This document shows, piece by piece, positions 33,953 to 42,135 of a stretch of DNA of 48,053 nucleotides. The stretch spans positions 1 through 48,053 of the forward strand of contig CAISOB010000114.1 of assembly GCA_903886975.1 (NCBI GenBank), in the 5' to 3' direction. The notes beneath the pieces were generated by a model that ran no database searches, was not told the origin of the DNA, and worked only from the letters and a program-made list of their open reading frames with translations. Within the stretch, counting starts at the first letter, position 1. Each line of letters starts with the position of its first letter. This stretch comes from an uncultured beta proteobacterium. Its GTDB lineage: Bacteria; Pseudomonadota; Gammaproteobacteria; Burkholderiales; Rhodocyclaceae. The position numbers were made by a program, and so were the translations under genes.

Positions 33953-35230
33953 CTACGGCACGTCGCGTCGCGCGTGACCTACATAAAGCTGGCGCGGGCG
34001 ACTGATTTTCTGTTCTGCATCGGTGATCATTTCTTCCCACTGTACCATCCAGCCGACCGTATGTCCCAGCGCAACGATACACGGGAACATCGCCGGCGGA
34101 ATGCCGATCGCCTTTTGCACGATGCCCGAGTAGTAATAGACGTTCGGGAAGAGCCGGTGCTCGATGAAATAATCGTCTTCGCGCACGACCCTCTCCAGTT
34201 CCTGGGCCAGCGCAAACAGGCGATCGTTCGCCATCCCGCGCTCGCGCAAAACCCTGGCGCACAGTTCGCGCATGACCGTCGTGCGCGGGTCCACGCTGTT
34301 GACGATGCGGTGCCCAAATCCTTTCAACGTGAAACTGTCGTTCTTGTCCTTGGCGCGCCTGACGTATTCGGGAATGCGCGACACGTCGCCGATCTCTTCG
34401 AGCATGTTCAGACAGACTTCGTTGGCGCCGCCATGCGCCGGCCCCCAGAAACACGCGATGGCCGCCGACACACAGGCATAGGGGTTGGCGCCGGAAGAGC
34501 CGGCGATGCGCATGGTGGACGTCGAGGCATTCTGCTCGTGATCGGCATGCAAGAGGAAAATCGTATCGAGCGCACGGACGATAACCGGATTGGGCTCGTA
34601 GGTCTCGCACGGATTGCCGAACATCATGTGCAGGAAATTGGCGGTGTAGCCCAGATCGTAGCGCGGATACATGAAGGGCTCGCCAACCGAATACTTGTGG
34701 GCCAGGGCGACGATGGTCGGCATCTTGGCGACGAGGCGGTTAAAACGAGTCGTGCGATGCTCGGGGTTGGCCGTGTCGGCGGCCTGGCCATAAAACGCCG
34801 ACAGCGCGCCGACGACCCCGACCATCACCGCCATGGGATGCGCGTCGCGACGAAATCCCTGATAGAACCTGACGATCTGCTCGTGCAGCATGGTCAGCCG
34901 CGTGATGGTTTCCTCAAACTCTGCCTTTTGACTGGCGTTGGGCAGCTCGCCGTGTTTAAGGAGATAGGCGACCTCGAGGAAGCTGCACTGCTCGGCCAGC
35001 TGCTCGATCGGATAGCCGCGGTACAGCAGGACGCCATTTTCGCCGCCGACATAGGTGATCTTCGATTCGCAACTTGCCGTCGACAAGAAACCCGAGTCAT
35101 AGGCGAACATGCCGGTCTTCGCGGCAAGCGCGCGGATGTCGATCGCGCCCGCACCCTGCGTTCCACTGAGAATCGGCAATTCGGTGGTTTTCCCATCGAT
35201 GATCAGCTTTGCGGTTCGCGGCGTACTCAT
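33953..35230 (-). CDS. gltA: Citrate synthase homologue with altered active site
   Basis: A 425-residue protein closely similar in layout to E. coli GltA (427). The N-terminal AKLIIDGKTTELPILSGTQG, FLSTASCESKITYVGG and RDAHPMAVMVGVVGALSAFY are typical. The His residues of HADHEQNAS, WGPAHGGANE (catalytic His264 equivalent) and GFGHR (His305 equivalent) are present. The catalytic Asp362 segment NVDFYSG reads NVYYYSG here, so Asp is Tyr. Arg387, in ARTVGW, is His in GHTVGW, and the conserved YK after GFGHRV is VN. The symbol denotes homology only. GGAGAGG precedes the start, and TTGATA/GATAGT with 18 bases between may be the promoter. It stands alone, not with sdh genes. Confidence 0.85.
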   Translation of the reverse strand: MSTPRTAKLIIDGKTTELPILSGTQGAGAIDIRALAAKTGMFAYDSGFLSTASCESKITYVGGENGVLLYRGYPIEQLAEQCSFLEVAYLLKHGELPNASQKAEFEETITRLTMLHEQIVRFYQGFRRDAHPMAVMVGVVGALSAFYGQAADTANPEHRTTRFNRLVAKMPTIVALAHKYSVGEPFMYPRYDLGYTANFLHMMFGNPCETYEPNPVIVRALDTIFLLHADHEQNASTSTMRIAGSSGANPYACVSAAIACFWGPAHGGANEVCLNMLEEIGDVSRIPEYVRRAKDKNDSFTLKGFGHRIVNSVDPRTTVMRELCARVLRERGMANDRLFALAQELERVVREDDYFIEHRLFPNVYYYSGIVQKAIGIPPAMFPCIVALGHTVGWMVQWEEMITDAEQKISRPRQLYVGHARRDVP

Positions 35231-35680
35231 ATCGTGTTCCTCTCCGAACTATCGGAATTGCGGCTTTCAAATATCAAATCCGCCGTTTCGTGTCCCTTCC
35301 GCACAGAACCCTACCATGCCTTTCGATTTCTGCAAATTATGCGCCCGGAAACGTCGGAAGGGGCAAGCGTCCATTTCTGCTATTCTGACTGAAAAATCGG
35401 GGGTCTCGCCAGCCTGCCGTGGAACCGCTCGGGGACCCGACAGCCCGCAAGACTTGCCGATCCGGCTCGCGCGAGGCCCCGAGCGACGCCGTTTTGCGCG
35501 CTGCCTGGAGCGTTGCACTTCCCCGCTCCGTAATGGCCGCCATCTTCTGCGGGTTCTACGGATTCACAGACTGATTTGCATCTGCCAAAATGCTCCACTG
35601 GATATTCATATTTCAAATGCGTGTCGGGCCGTGGCTCATCAGTTTGCTGCGGTTGACGTTTTACTCCGGGGTAGAAAGAA
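35231..35680. other. Intergenic region with GC-rich structured segment
   Basis: This 450-base gap separates divergent gltA-like and chemoreceptor genes. It includes the gltA-like leader at the left. A perfect 9-bp stem, CGCTCGGGG (35426-35434) and CCCCGAGCG (35477-35485), encloses 42 bases that contain the self-complementary CTCGCGCGAG. A TATTCT box lies at about 35379-35384, which could start a plus-strand transcript just before the structure. No coding frame in the gap looks real. A small RNA or leader structure is possible but unproven. Confidence 0.4.
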
Positions 35681-37573
35681 ATGAATAGCATAAGAGCCAG
35701 GCTGACTTTTGCAATCGTCGCGCTGATCCTGTTATCGGTATCGATCATGGGATCGGTGAGCTACTGGAACGCCAAAAATACAATCATTCGGGAGATGGAA
35801 AACAGCCTGACGCTGTTATCGCGGGATAACGCCGAAAAGCTTGGGATGTGGGTCGCGGAACGCAAAAGCGAGGTGGCCTTCCTTGCCAACTCCCCGCTGG
35901 TTGACGAAGTCGCTGGCGACACCGCGATGAACTATCTGAAAGACGAAAACAAGCGCAATCCCTTGTTTCAATCGTTCATGATGGCCAATGCAAAAGGCGA
36001 TGCGATCTTTACGACCGGTCAAAAGGCCAGCCTGGCCGAGCGACCCTATTTCCGTCCGGTCATGGAGGGCAAGACGGTCATGAGCAACCCCGTCGTCGCC
36101 AAGGATACCGGAACGCTGGTGGTCGTTCCCGTCACTCCGGTCAGCAGAAACGGCACGGCAACCGGAATACTCGGCGGCGCCGTGACTCTGGCCGATGTAA
36201 TCAAGCTCGTCGGCCAGATCAAGGCGGGTGACACCGGCTATGCCTATGTCGTGCAGAGCGACGGACTAATCATCTTTCATCCCGATACGAACATGGCGAT
36301 GAAATTTAACGGCCTGACCGACGCCGCATCGCCGCAAACCCTTAAGGACATTACGTCGAGGATGGTGAAAGGCGAGCAGGGAATAACGCAGTATTCATTT
36401 GATGGCGTCGCCAAGTACATCGCTTTTGCGCCGATACCAGGAACAAGCTGGAGTCTCGCGGTGAATGTCCCGGCCCGTGAGGTCTTGTCAAAGCTTGACA
36501 CCCTGATGTGGACATCGCTGGGGATTGCCCTGATCGTTCTCGTGGTTTCGGTTCTGGTCTCGTTCTATATTGCGGCGAGCTTCACGCGCCCCTTGAATGT
36601 CATGAAGACCATGCTTCAGGACATCGCCAACGGCGGTGGCGATTTGACCCGGCGCATTGCCATCAGCGGCAAGGATGAAATCGCGGAAACGGCTCGCCAT
36701 TTCAACACCTTCCTTGAAGTTCTGCGCGGAATGTTCGCCGACATCAGCCGTCAGGCCGCGACTCTGACCGAAGGCGTGCATTCGACGAATCAGACGCTCG
36801 GCAGGATAGCCGGGGAGTTTCGCGAATTGGCCGATCAGAGTTCCAGCAACGCGGCCACCATCGAGGAAATCACCGTGAGCGTCGCGCACATCGCCGACAA
36901 CGCCGGCGAGGCGGATTCCCTGGTCAAGGATACGAGCCAGCTTTCCGTGGAATCGGCACAGACCGTTGCCGAGGTGTCCAGCAAAGCAGAACAATCGGCG
37001 AACGAGATCGAGAAGCTGGCTTCGCTACTGCAACAGCTCAGTCAGCGTTCGCAGGAAATCACCGGGATTACTCAGGTCATCAAGGAAATTGCCGACCAGA
37101 CCAATCTGCTGGCGCTCAATGCGGCAATCGAGGCCGCGCGGGCGGGCGAACAGGGAAGAGGATTTGCCGTAGTTGCCGATGAAGTGCGCAAACTCGCGGA
37201 ACGCACCGGCGCCGCCACTTTGCAAATCACTTCGATGACTGAGGCCATGCGCAATGAAACCGGCAACGCGGTGCAGAACATGCAACAGACCATGGCGTCG
37301 GCGCAAAGCGGCGTCGCCTCGGCCGGCGATGCGGCGAGCAAGATCAGTGCGATTCGCGGCAACATGGAAAGCGTGCGCAGCAAGATGAACGAAATCGCGT
37401 ACTCGACCAAGGAGGAACAGGCCGCAACGACCGCCATGGCCAGGAGCGCGGAAACCATCACCAGTCGCATGCAGGAATCCGAGGACGGATTGCAGAAGGC
37501 GACTCAGACCCTGCAGGAACTCGACCGCGTGGCCCAAGGCCTGCAGGCGAAGTTCCGCGCCTTCCGCACCTGA
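35681..37573 (+). CDS. Methyl-accepting chemotaxis protein with periplasmic Cache domain
   Basis: A 630-residue chemoreceptor. TM1 (about residues 9-29) and TM2 (about 276-300) bracket a periplasmic double-Cache-like sensor; RPYFRPVMEGKTVMSNPVV and GDTGYAYVVQSDGLIIFHP are its key strands. A HAMP domain (about 300-353, RPLNVMKTMLQDIANGGGDL) leads to a long coiled-coil signalling domain whose tip contains RGFAVVADEVRKLAERT (about residues 492-508). There is no C-terminal NWETF-like tether for CheR/CheB; the protein ends AKFRAFRT. AGAAAGAA is the only ribosome-site-like sequence before the ATG. Ligands of Cache sensors are often amino or organic acids; nothing here fixes the ligand. Confidence 0.93.
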   Translation: MNSIRARLTFAIVALILLSVSIMGSVSYWNAKNTIIREMENSLTLLSRDNAEKLGMWVAERKSEVAFLANSPLVDEVAGDTAMNYLKDENKRNPLFQSFMMANAKGDAIFTTGQKASLAERPYFRPVMEGKTVMSNPVVAKDTGTLVVVPVTPVSRNGTATGILGGAVTLADVIKLVGQIKAGDTGYAYVVQSDGLIIFHPDTNMAMKFNGLTDAASPQTLKDITSRMVKGEQGITQYSFDGVAKYIAFAPIPGTSWSLAVNVPAREVLSKLDTLMWTSLGIALIVLVVSVLVSFYIAASFTRPLNVMKTMLQDIANGGGDLTRRIAISGKDEIAETARHFNTFLEVLRGMFADISRQAATLTEGVHSTNQTLGRIAGEFRELADQSSSNAATIEEITVSVAHIADNAGEADSLVKDTSQLSVESAQTVAEVSSKAEQSANEIEKLASLLQQLSQRSQEITGITQVIKEIADQTNLLALNAAIEAARAGEQGRGFAVVADEVRKLAERTGAATLQITSMTEAMRNETGNAVQNMQQTMASAQSGVASAGDAASKISAIRGNMESVRSKMNEIAYSTKEEQAATTAMARSAETITSRMQESEDGLQKATQTLQELDRVAQGLQAKFRAFRT

Positions 37574-37621
37574 TCGACTCGCCTCATAACCGGCGAATGC
37601 AGTGCTACGGTACGGGTCGCG

Positions 37622-38404
37622 TCAGCGATTCCGGTATTGCGGCTTGCGCTTCTCGGCGAAGGCGCGCACGCCTTCCTTGCAGTCCTCGGTTCCTGCCGCT
37701 TGCGCGACGGCGCTGGCATGATGCTCGCGCAAGTCCTGGTGCATCGTTGCCAGCAGGCCCTTGATCAGCGCCATCGACGCCGGGCCGTTGGCGAGCAGGC
37801 GGTCGAGCCAGCCCGACAATTGCGTCTCGAGGTCGCCGGCGTCCTCAGCCAATCCCGTCACCAGTCCCCAGTCGCTGGCCTGCGCTGCCGAAACGGGCGA
37901 GCCGAGCAAGATAATATGACGCGCCCGTGCCGGGCCGATCATCTCGGCCAGGCGGCGCGTTCCCATCCAGCCCGGAATCATGCCCAGCGTCACTTCCGGA
38001 TTGCCAAATTTCGCCTGCTTCACCGCGATACGCAGGTCGGCGGCCATGGCCAGTTCCAACCCCCCGCCGAAAGCGTGGCCGGTGATCGCTGCGATGACCG
38101 GCTGCGGCAGCCTCGCGATACGCTCGAGAATCTCGATGCCAGGCAAGATCCAGTCGCGTCCCATTTCGCGCGGGGTCAGATTACCCCAGGCGTCGATGTC
38201 GCCGCCAGTGCAGAAGAATCGGCCTTTGCCGCGCAACACGATGGCGCGAGTCTCGCGATCATCGCGCAGTTCATCGGCGATCTGTCCGAGACGTTCGAGC
38301 ATCGGCATGGTCAAGGCGTTGCCCTTGTCCGGACGGTTCAAGGTAATTTCCGCCCAGGTCACGCCGTCTTTCTGCTGACGCTCAAACAACACTTCCTGCT
38401 CCAT
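37622..38404 (-). CDS. Enoyl-CoA hydratase/isomerase (crotonase family)
   Basis: A 260-residue crotonase-fold protein. The oxyanion-hole and first catalytic Glu segment GHAFGGGLELAMAADLRIA (about residues 100-118) and the second Glu in FGNPEVTLGMIPGWMGTRRL (about 125-144) are both present, so hydratase activity is plausible. GRFFCTGGDIDAWG supplies the other oxyanion element. Length is typical. The ATG at 38404 (MEQEVLFER) gives the family length; two ATGs at about 38443-38446 next to GGAAGG add 13-14 residues and cannot be excluded. No partner beta-oxidation genes are adjacent, so the substrate is open. It converges with the chemoreceptor gene. Confidence 0.85.
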   Translation of the reverse strand: MEQEVLFERQQKDGVTWAEITLNRPDKGNALTMPMLERLGQIADELRDDRETRAIVLRGKGRFFCTGGDIDAWGNLTPREMGRDWILPGIEILERIARLPQPVIAAITGHAFGGGLELAMAADLRIAVKQAKFGNPEVTLGMIPGWMGTRRLAEMIGPARARHIILLGSPVSAAQASDWGLVTGLAEDAGDLETQLSGWLDRLLANGPASMALIKGLLATMHQDLREHHASAVAQAAGTEDCKEGVRAFAEKRKPQYRNR

Positions 38405-38532
38405 ATTCACGCTCTCGCCTGTGCTTTTCGGATAGTTAGCCATCATACCTTCCGGGAAGGTAAGCAAGGTAGTCAGGCGCGTGGCGTGGTTGAAGAATCC
38501 GCCGAGCGCATTTCAAAAATCTTCTCGCCGGA

Positions 38533-39798
38533 TCAATAGCGACGGACGAAACCGTGCGCCGCCTCCTCATAACTGCTGATGGCTCTGGCCGGATTGACGG
38601 GCAGAATCGCTCCGGGGACGTCCGCCGGGATGGCGTTTGCCCGGGTTAATGGCACCGGAGAGACAAAATCGATCAGATGCGACGAGGCGATGAGCGCCGA
38701 ATAGGCGGGATCAAAGATGACGTTGCGCAGCGCAGCATCGGCCATGACATTGCGCAATGCGAGTTGCGCAGCCGCAGCGTCTTGCTCGGCGGGAAGCGTA
38801 TCGTTGTTCGTTGCGGCTGGCGATGCGGCCGCGTTCGGGCTTGTGGTCACGGCTGTCGGTGTGCCGGTCACGATTGTTGCTGGTCCCGAGACTGCGGCAT
38901 CAAGACTTGCCTGTAGGGCGGCAGCGACGGGCGTCGCAATGCGCGCCGTGGACGTCGCTTGCGTCGCTGTCGCCAAACTGGACGTGGCGGCCAGCCCCGC
39001 GAGCGAGGCGCTCAAGGACGTTCCGAGCACTGCACTCGCCGATTCGATCGTGTTGGCATCGAGGCCGACTGCGGCGAGATCGAGGTCGCTCAGTTGCACA
39101 TCGTTCAGTATCGTATCTGCCGACAGGTTCTGGAGCAGGTTCGTCGGTATGCCGCTTGCCAGGGCCGAAAGGTCTGCCGTCAAGCCATTGGCACTCGTCG
39201 CCTGGACCTCGAACGTCGCAACCTGTTGCAGCAGCGGCTGGGTGGCTTGTGCAAGCAGCGCCGCCGTTCCCTGCGGATTGGCTTGGGCCGCGGCATTCAG
39301 CACGCTACTATCGATACTCAGGCGGGCCGGGCTTCCCGCGGGATCCGTTGCGGACGCTGCCAGAACGGAAATTCCGATGGCTTGCAAGCTGCTTAGATTC
39401 TCACCGCCGGCGCCGGTCGAGGACGTTGCCGCGGCGTTCAGGGTCTGCGAAAACTGGGCGACCAACGTGTTGTCAGGCAGTACCGCGAGAAACGGCAGGA
39501 CGCCGCCGATGCTTTGCTCGACGCCGTTGAATGTGGCGACGAAATTTTGCGCTTGGGCTAACACGCTGCCCGGCGTCGGATTCGCCGTGTTCGCGCGCAA
39601 GGCTTCAAGACTGCTTTCGAGCGACGAAGAAGCCGCCAGGACCTGGCCCAATCCGGACAATTCAACGATGCTTGAGGTGCTGTCCAGAAGCGATGCGGCG
39701 CTGGCGCCGGTCGCCGATGTCAGAGACTGAAACGCCACCGGATCGATCGCCGTCAATTGGAAGAGCGCGGTGGGTTGAATGCTGAAGGGGTTGCTCAT
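38533..39798 (-). CDS. Lys-, Cys- and Trp-free Ala/Ser/Thr-rich protein
   Basis: A 421-residue protein I do not recognise. It contains no Lys, no Cys and no Trp, only a few Tyr, and is rich in Ala, Ser, Thr, Leu and Gln. There is no signal peptide or membrane segment. The stretch ARLSIDSSVLNAAAQANPQG (about residues 159-178) recalls the 'low-order beta-strand' pattern of flagellar cap FliD C-terminal domains (L-x-[L/I]D-x-x-L-x2-A-x3-NP), followed by coiled-coil-like ATQPLLQQVATFE. The Pro/Thr/Ala linker near residues 295-335 separates it from a distinct C-terminal region ending AAHGFVRRY. Secreted filament or surface protein is a guess; no flagellar genes are near. Confidence 0.6.
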   Translation of the reverse strand: MSNPFSIQPTALFQLTAIDPVAFQSLTSATGASAASLLDSTSSIVELSGLGQVLAASSSLESSLEALRANTANPTPGSVLAQAQNFVATFNGVEQSIGGVLPFLAVLPDNTLVAQFSQTLNAAATSSTGAGGENLSSLQAIGISVLAASATDPAGSPARLSIDSSVLNAAAQANPQGTAALLAQATQPLLQQVATFEVQATSANGLTADLSALASGIPTNLLQNLSADTILNDVQLSDLDLAAVGLDANTIESASAVLGTSLSASLAGLAATSSLATATQATSTARIATPVAAALQASLDAAVSGPATIVTGTPTAVTTSPNAAASPAATNNDTLPAEQDAAAAQLALRNVMADAALRNVIFDPAYSALIASSHLIDFVSPVPLTRANAIPADVPGAILPVNPARAISSYEEAAHGFVRRY

Positions 39799-40032
39799 TG
39801 AATCGAGCCTGGTTTTCTCTCCGAAAAGGGACCTTTCGCGGCTGGCCTGCGCCTGTAGCGCAATCAGCCATCGCTTGCCAAACTATGACCTGTGCTGAAT
39901 GCGCTCGTTCAACCTAAAGCGACCCGAGGCGCGGCAGCACCGAAGCAGATGCGGATTGGAGATTCCGCTGTTCCGAACGAGTCGTCTGTACGGCCGCGCA
40001 CCTTCTCCGACCCGAAAAACTCAGCCGCGCGG
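39799..40032. other. Intergenic stretch, nothing recognised
   Basis: These 234 bases separate the Lys-free protein gene from the DUF4124 gene, both on the minus strand. They presumably hold the promoter of the former. I saw no repeat, RNA or convincing small gene. Confidence 0.4.
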
Positions 40033-40491
40033 CTAATGACAATAAGTGCGGATATCGTTCTCGGCGATCTGCCGGTCGTTTTCGTCGATCGGCGCGCCGT
40101 TTCGGTGCTCGAGTGCGCCGCTGATGATGTCCCGGGCGTAATTGCATTTCGACGCGTCAGTCTCCTCAACCCTTCCGCCAGAGAGTGACTTTGGCCTGGC
40201 TTCTTCCGGAGCGCGCGGGGTTTGCGCCGATCTTTCCACCTCGCGTTGCCTGAACAGCCGTTCCTGGTCCTGCCAATATTGTGGCGAGGCAGTGGCCGGC
40301 GTCGATGCCGGCGCGGGCGCAGGTCTTACGTCGAGCGGCTTGGCCTTGCCGGCGTCGTCCCTTCTCTCCGAATAATGCGTTTGACCATTGGCATCCACCC
40401 ACTTATAGATTTCTGCGTCGCTATCCGCCGACGCCAGCACGAGCGTCAGGCAGAGTGTTGATAGACTTTGCTGGACAATGGAAATCTTCAT
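40033..40491 (-). CDS. DUF4124-domain exported protein
   Basis: A 152-residue protein with a signal peptide (about residues 1-26) followed by the DUF4124 domain, EIYKWVDANGQTHYSERR, its diagnostic block. A Pro/Ala linker (about 50-70) and a charged Gln/Arg helix (QDQERLFRQREVERSAQ) follow. Two Cys in the C-terminal part (SKCNYARDI and RTYCH) could form a disulfide in the periplasm. Function is unknown. The ATG at 40491 (MKISIVQQ) gives a proper signal peptide. The preceding DUF1810 gene ends 19 bases upstream, so they may be co-transcribed. Confidence 0.75.
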   Translation of the reverse strand: MKISIVQQSLSTLCLTLVLASADSDAEIYKWVDANGQTHYSERRDDAGKAKPLDVRPAPAPASTPATASPQYWQDQERLFRQREVERSAQTPRAPEEARPKSLSGGRVEETDASKCNYARDIISGALEHRNGAPIDENDRQIAENDIRTYCH

Positions 40492-40510
40492 AGCCAAGGT
40501 TCCGCGCAAG

Positions 40511-40948
40511 TCAAATCTTCTCGCTCACCAGTTTCAAGGTCACGGGATCCCGCTGACCGCCACAACAGCGATCGAGCGCCCGTGAAAACGGCGAATCGGG
40601 GCCCGCTGCGTGTTCGAACAAGGTCATCGACGAACAGAATTTCAAATCATCCGGATAGCCGAAAACGTCAGCGGGCGTGCGCCCCGATAGAGCGGCAACT
40701 GTTTCGGCGCACTCGACGAGACGGGCGCCGAGAAGCGGATGTGCGAGGTACGCGCGGGCTTCGTCCAGGCTCCTGATCGCATAGTATTTCGCCGTCGAAC
40801 TAAAACCGAGACCGTCGTACTGCGGGAAAATAAACCACATCCAGTGCGTGCGCTTGCGGCCAGCCCGAAGTTCGGCGACGGCTGTCGCGTAATGATCGGA
40901 CTGCGCCGCGACGAAGCGACCGAGGTTGAAGCGATCAGGCGCGGTCAT
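40511..40948 (-). CDS. DUF1810 (calpastatin-like) protein
   Basis: A 145-residue soluble protein of the DUF1810 family. The characteristic WMWFIFPQYDGLGFSSTAKY is at about residues 36-55, and ALDRCCGGQRDPVTLKLV is near the C-terminus. The family is common in proteobacteria; the function is not established and the 'calpastatin' label is a database artefact. Its start overlaps the end of the PAS gene by 14 bases, so the two are probably in one transcript. Confidence 0.8.
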   Translation of the reverse strand: MTAPDRFNLGRFVAAQSDHYATAVAELRAGRKRTHWMWFIFPQYDGLGFSSTAKYYAIRSLDEARAYLAHPLLGARLVECAETVAALSGRTPADVFGYPDDLKFCSSMTLFEHAAGPDSPFSRALDRCCGGQRDPVTLKLVSEKI

Positions 40949-41390
40949 CTGCGCCCGGGTTCAACTTTTCCAGCGCAGCCAGACGCTCGCGCAGCGCCTT
41001 GTCGCCGAGGTGGCGCTGCGTCGCGTCGCGCGCCATCGCGACGGCGCCGATGGCCTTGCCGCTGTCGTCGCAAACGACGGCGAAGCTCATTTCGACGTAG
41101 ATCGCATCGCCGGCGCGGGTCAGGGCGCGGGTGATCATGGCTTTCCTGCCCGGTTGCACTGCCCCGAGCGCCATGGCCCGGTCGAAGCCGGCCCAATGCG
41201 CGGCACGCAGCCTTTCGGGAATGATCAAATCCAGGCTCTGCCCGATCGCCTCGGCTTTAGAATGGCCGAACAAGGATTCGGCAGCGCGATTCCACGCGGT
41301 AATCTTCCCGTCCGGCCCGGCACAGACCAGCGCGTCCCCCACCTGCTCGGTGAGCAGGCGGTAAAAATCAGGAATTGTGTTTTCGCTCAT
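40935..41390 (-). CDS. Stand-alone PAS-domain sensor protein
   Basis: A 151-residue protein that consists mainly of one PAS domain: VGDALVCAGPDGKITAWNRA (about residues 17-36), the SLDLIIPERLRAAHW helix region and the closing strands FAVVCDDSGKAIGAVAMARD. A short charged C-terminal helix follows. No kinase, GGDEF or HTH output domain is present. The domain could act by binding another protein or as a cofactor-binding sensor. The ATG at 41390 overlaps the upstream small hypothetical gene by 23 bases. Its own stop overlaps the start of the DUF1810 gene. Confidence 0.78.
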   Translation of the reverse strand: MSENTIPDFYRLLTEQVGDALVCAGPDGKITAWNRAAESLFGHSKAEAIGQSLDLIIPERLRAAHWAGFDRAMALGAVQPGRKAMITRALTRAGDAIYVEMSFAVVCDDSGKAIGAVAMARDATQRHLGDKALRERLAALEKLNPGADDRA

Positions 41391-41595
41391 GATCCTCATT
41401 GACCTCGTCAGACGCGAACCCGATCACTCGCCAGGCGTACATGCGGCTCGCTTCGTTGAACTCGCTGCCGGTCTCGAGATCGCGCCACCAAACGGCTGAT
41501 CTTGAATCCGGCCCCAGGTATTGCCAGCGCACGCGCTCGCCGCTGCACAATTCGATCTCGTAAATGCCGTTTAATTCAAGGTTTGTCGTCGGCAT
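41368..41595 (-). CDS. Small hypothetical protein (75 residues)
   Basis: A short soluble protein starting MPTTNLELNGIYEIELCSGE, unassigned. The pattern of short beta-strands with Trp residues (RVRWQYLGP, AVWWRDLETG) resembles a small SH3-like or DUF barrel. It overlaps the PAS gene by 23 bases and lies 18 bases after the cupin gene, so the cupin, hypothetical, PAS, DUF1810 and DUF4124 genes may form one operon. The coding call rests mainly on the tight packing and plausible composition. Confidence 0.55.
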   Translation of the reverse strand: MPTTNLELNGIYEIELCSGERVRWQYLGPDSRSAVWWRDLETGSEFNEASRMYAWRVIGFASDEVNEDHERKHNS

Positions 41596-41613
41596 AAGCG
41601 CTGCCCGCCGGCT

Positions 41614-42102
41614 TTATCCGGCGTTCGGCGGCAGATGCAGATCGTCCACCCAATGCACTTCTTCAGGATTGGGCTCGACCGCCGCGATGTCGAGATTGAC
41701 CACCACCGGCTCCTGCCCGCTGCGCACCAGGACGCAGGACAGCGGCTCGCCGTCGCTGGCATTGATCTCCTGGTGCGGCACGTAAGGCGGCACGTAAATG
41801 AAATCGCCGGGGCCGGCCTCGGCGATGAATTGCAGGCGCTCGCCCCACTTCATGCGGGCGCGGCCGCTGACCACGTAAATCACGCTTTCCACCGGCCCGT
41901 GGTGGTGGGCGCCGGTCTTGGCCTTGGCGTGGATCACCACCGTCCCGGCCCACAGCTTCTCAGACCCGGCGCGGGCCCGCGTGATCGCCGCCGCGCGGCT
42001 CATTCCCGCGGTTTGCGGGGTATTGCTGTCGAGTTCGCCGGCGTGCACGACGCGCACGCCATGCAGGCGCCATTTCGATCCTGAAACCGTCTGTTCGTCC
42101 AT
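41614..42102 (-). CDS. Cupin-domain protein (RmlC-like)
   Basis: A 162-residue single cupin. Motif 1 is GAHHHGPVESVIYVVSGRAR (about residues 65-84), with a His cluster, and motif 2 is GPGDFIYVPPYVPHQEINA (about 98-116). Together they provide the His/Glu metal ligands of the fold. An N-terminal extension of about 45 residues includes GMSRAAAITRARAG. Many such genes of unknown substrate are found near dehydrogenases or regulators. The start is 33 bases after the stop of the PQQ-dehydrogenase-like gene. It is distinct from the cupin at 25670. Confidence 0.78.
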   Translation of the reverse strand: MDEQTVSGSKWRLHGVRVVHAGELDSNTPQTAGMSRAAAITRARAGSEKLWAGTVVIHAKAKTGAHHHGPVESVIYVVSGRARMKWGERLQFIAEAGPGDFIYVPPYVPHQEINASDGEPLSCVLVRSGQEPVVVNLDIAAVEPNPEEVHWVDDLHLPPNAG

Positions 42103-42135
42103 GCGCTTCTCCTTGCAATATGTCCTGGCGAGAGT

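Noticed and set aside
35681..35690. Sigma28 promoter upstream of the chemoreceptor
   Set aside because: No TAAA-N15-GCCGATAA match was found in the upstream sequence.
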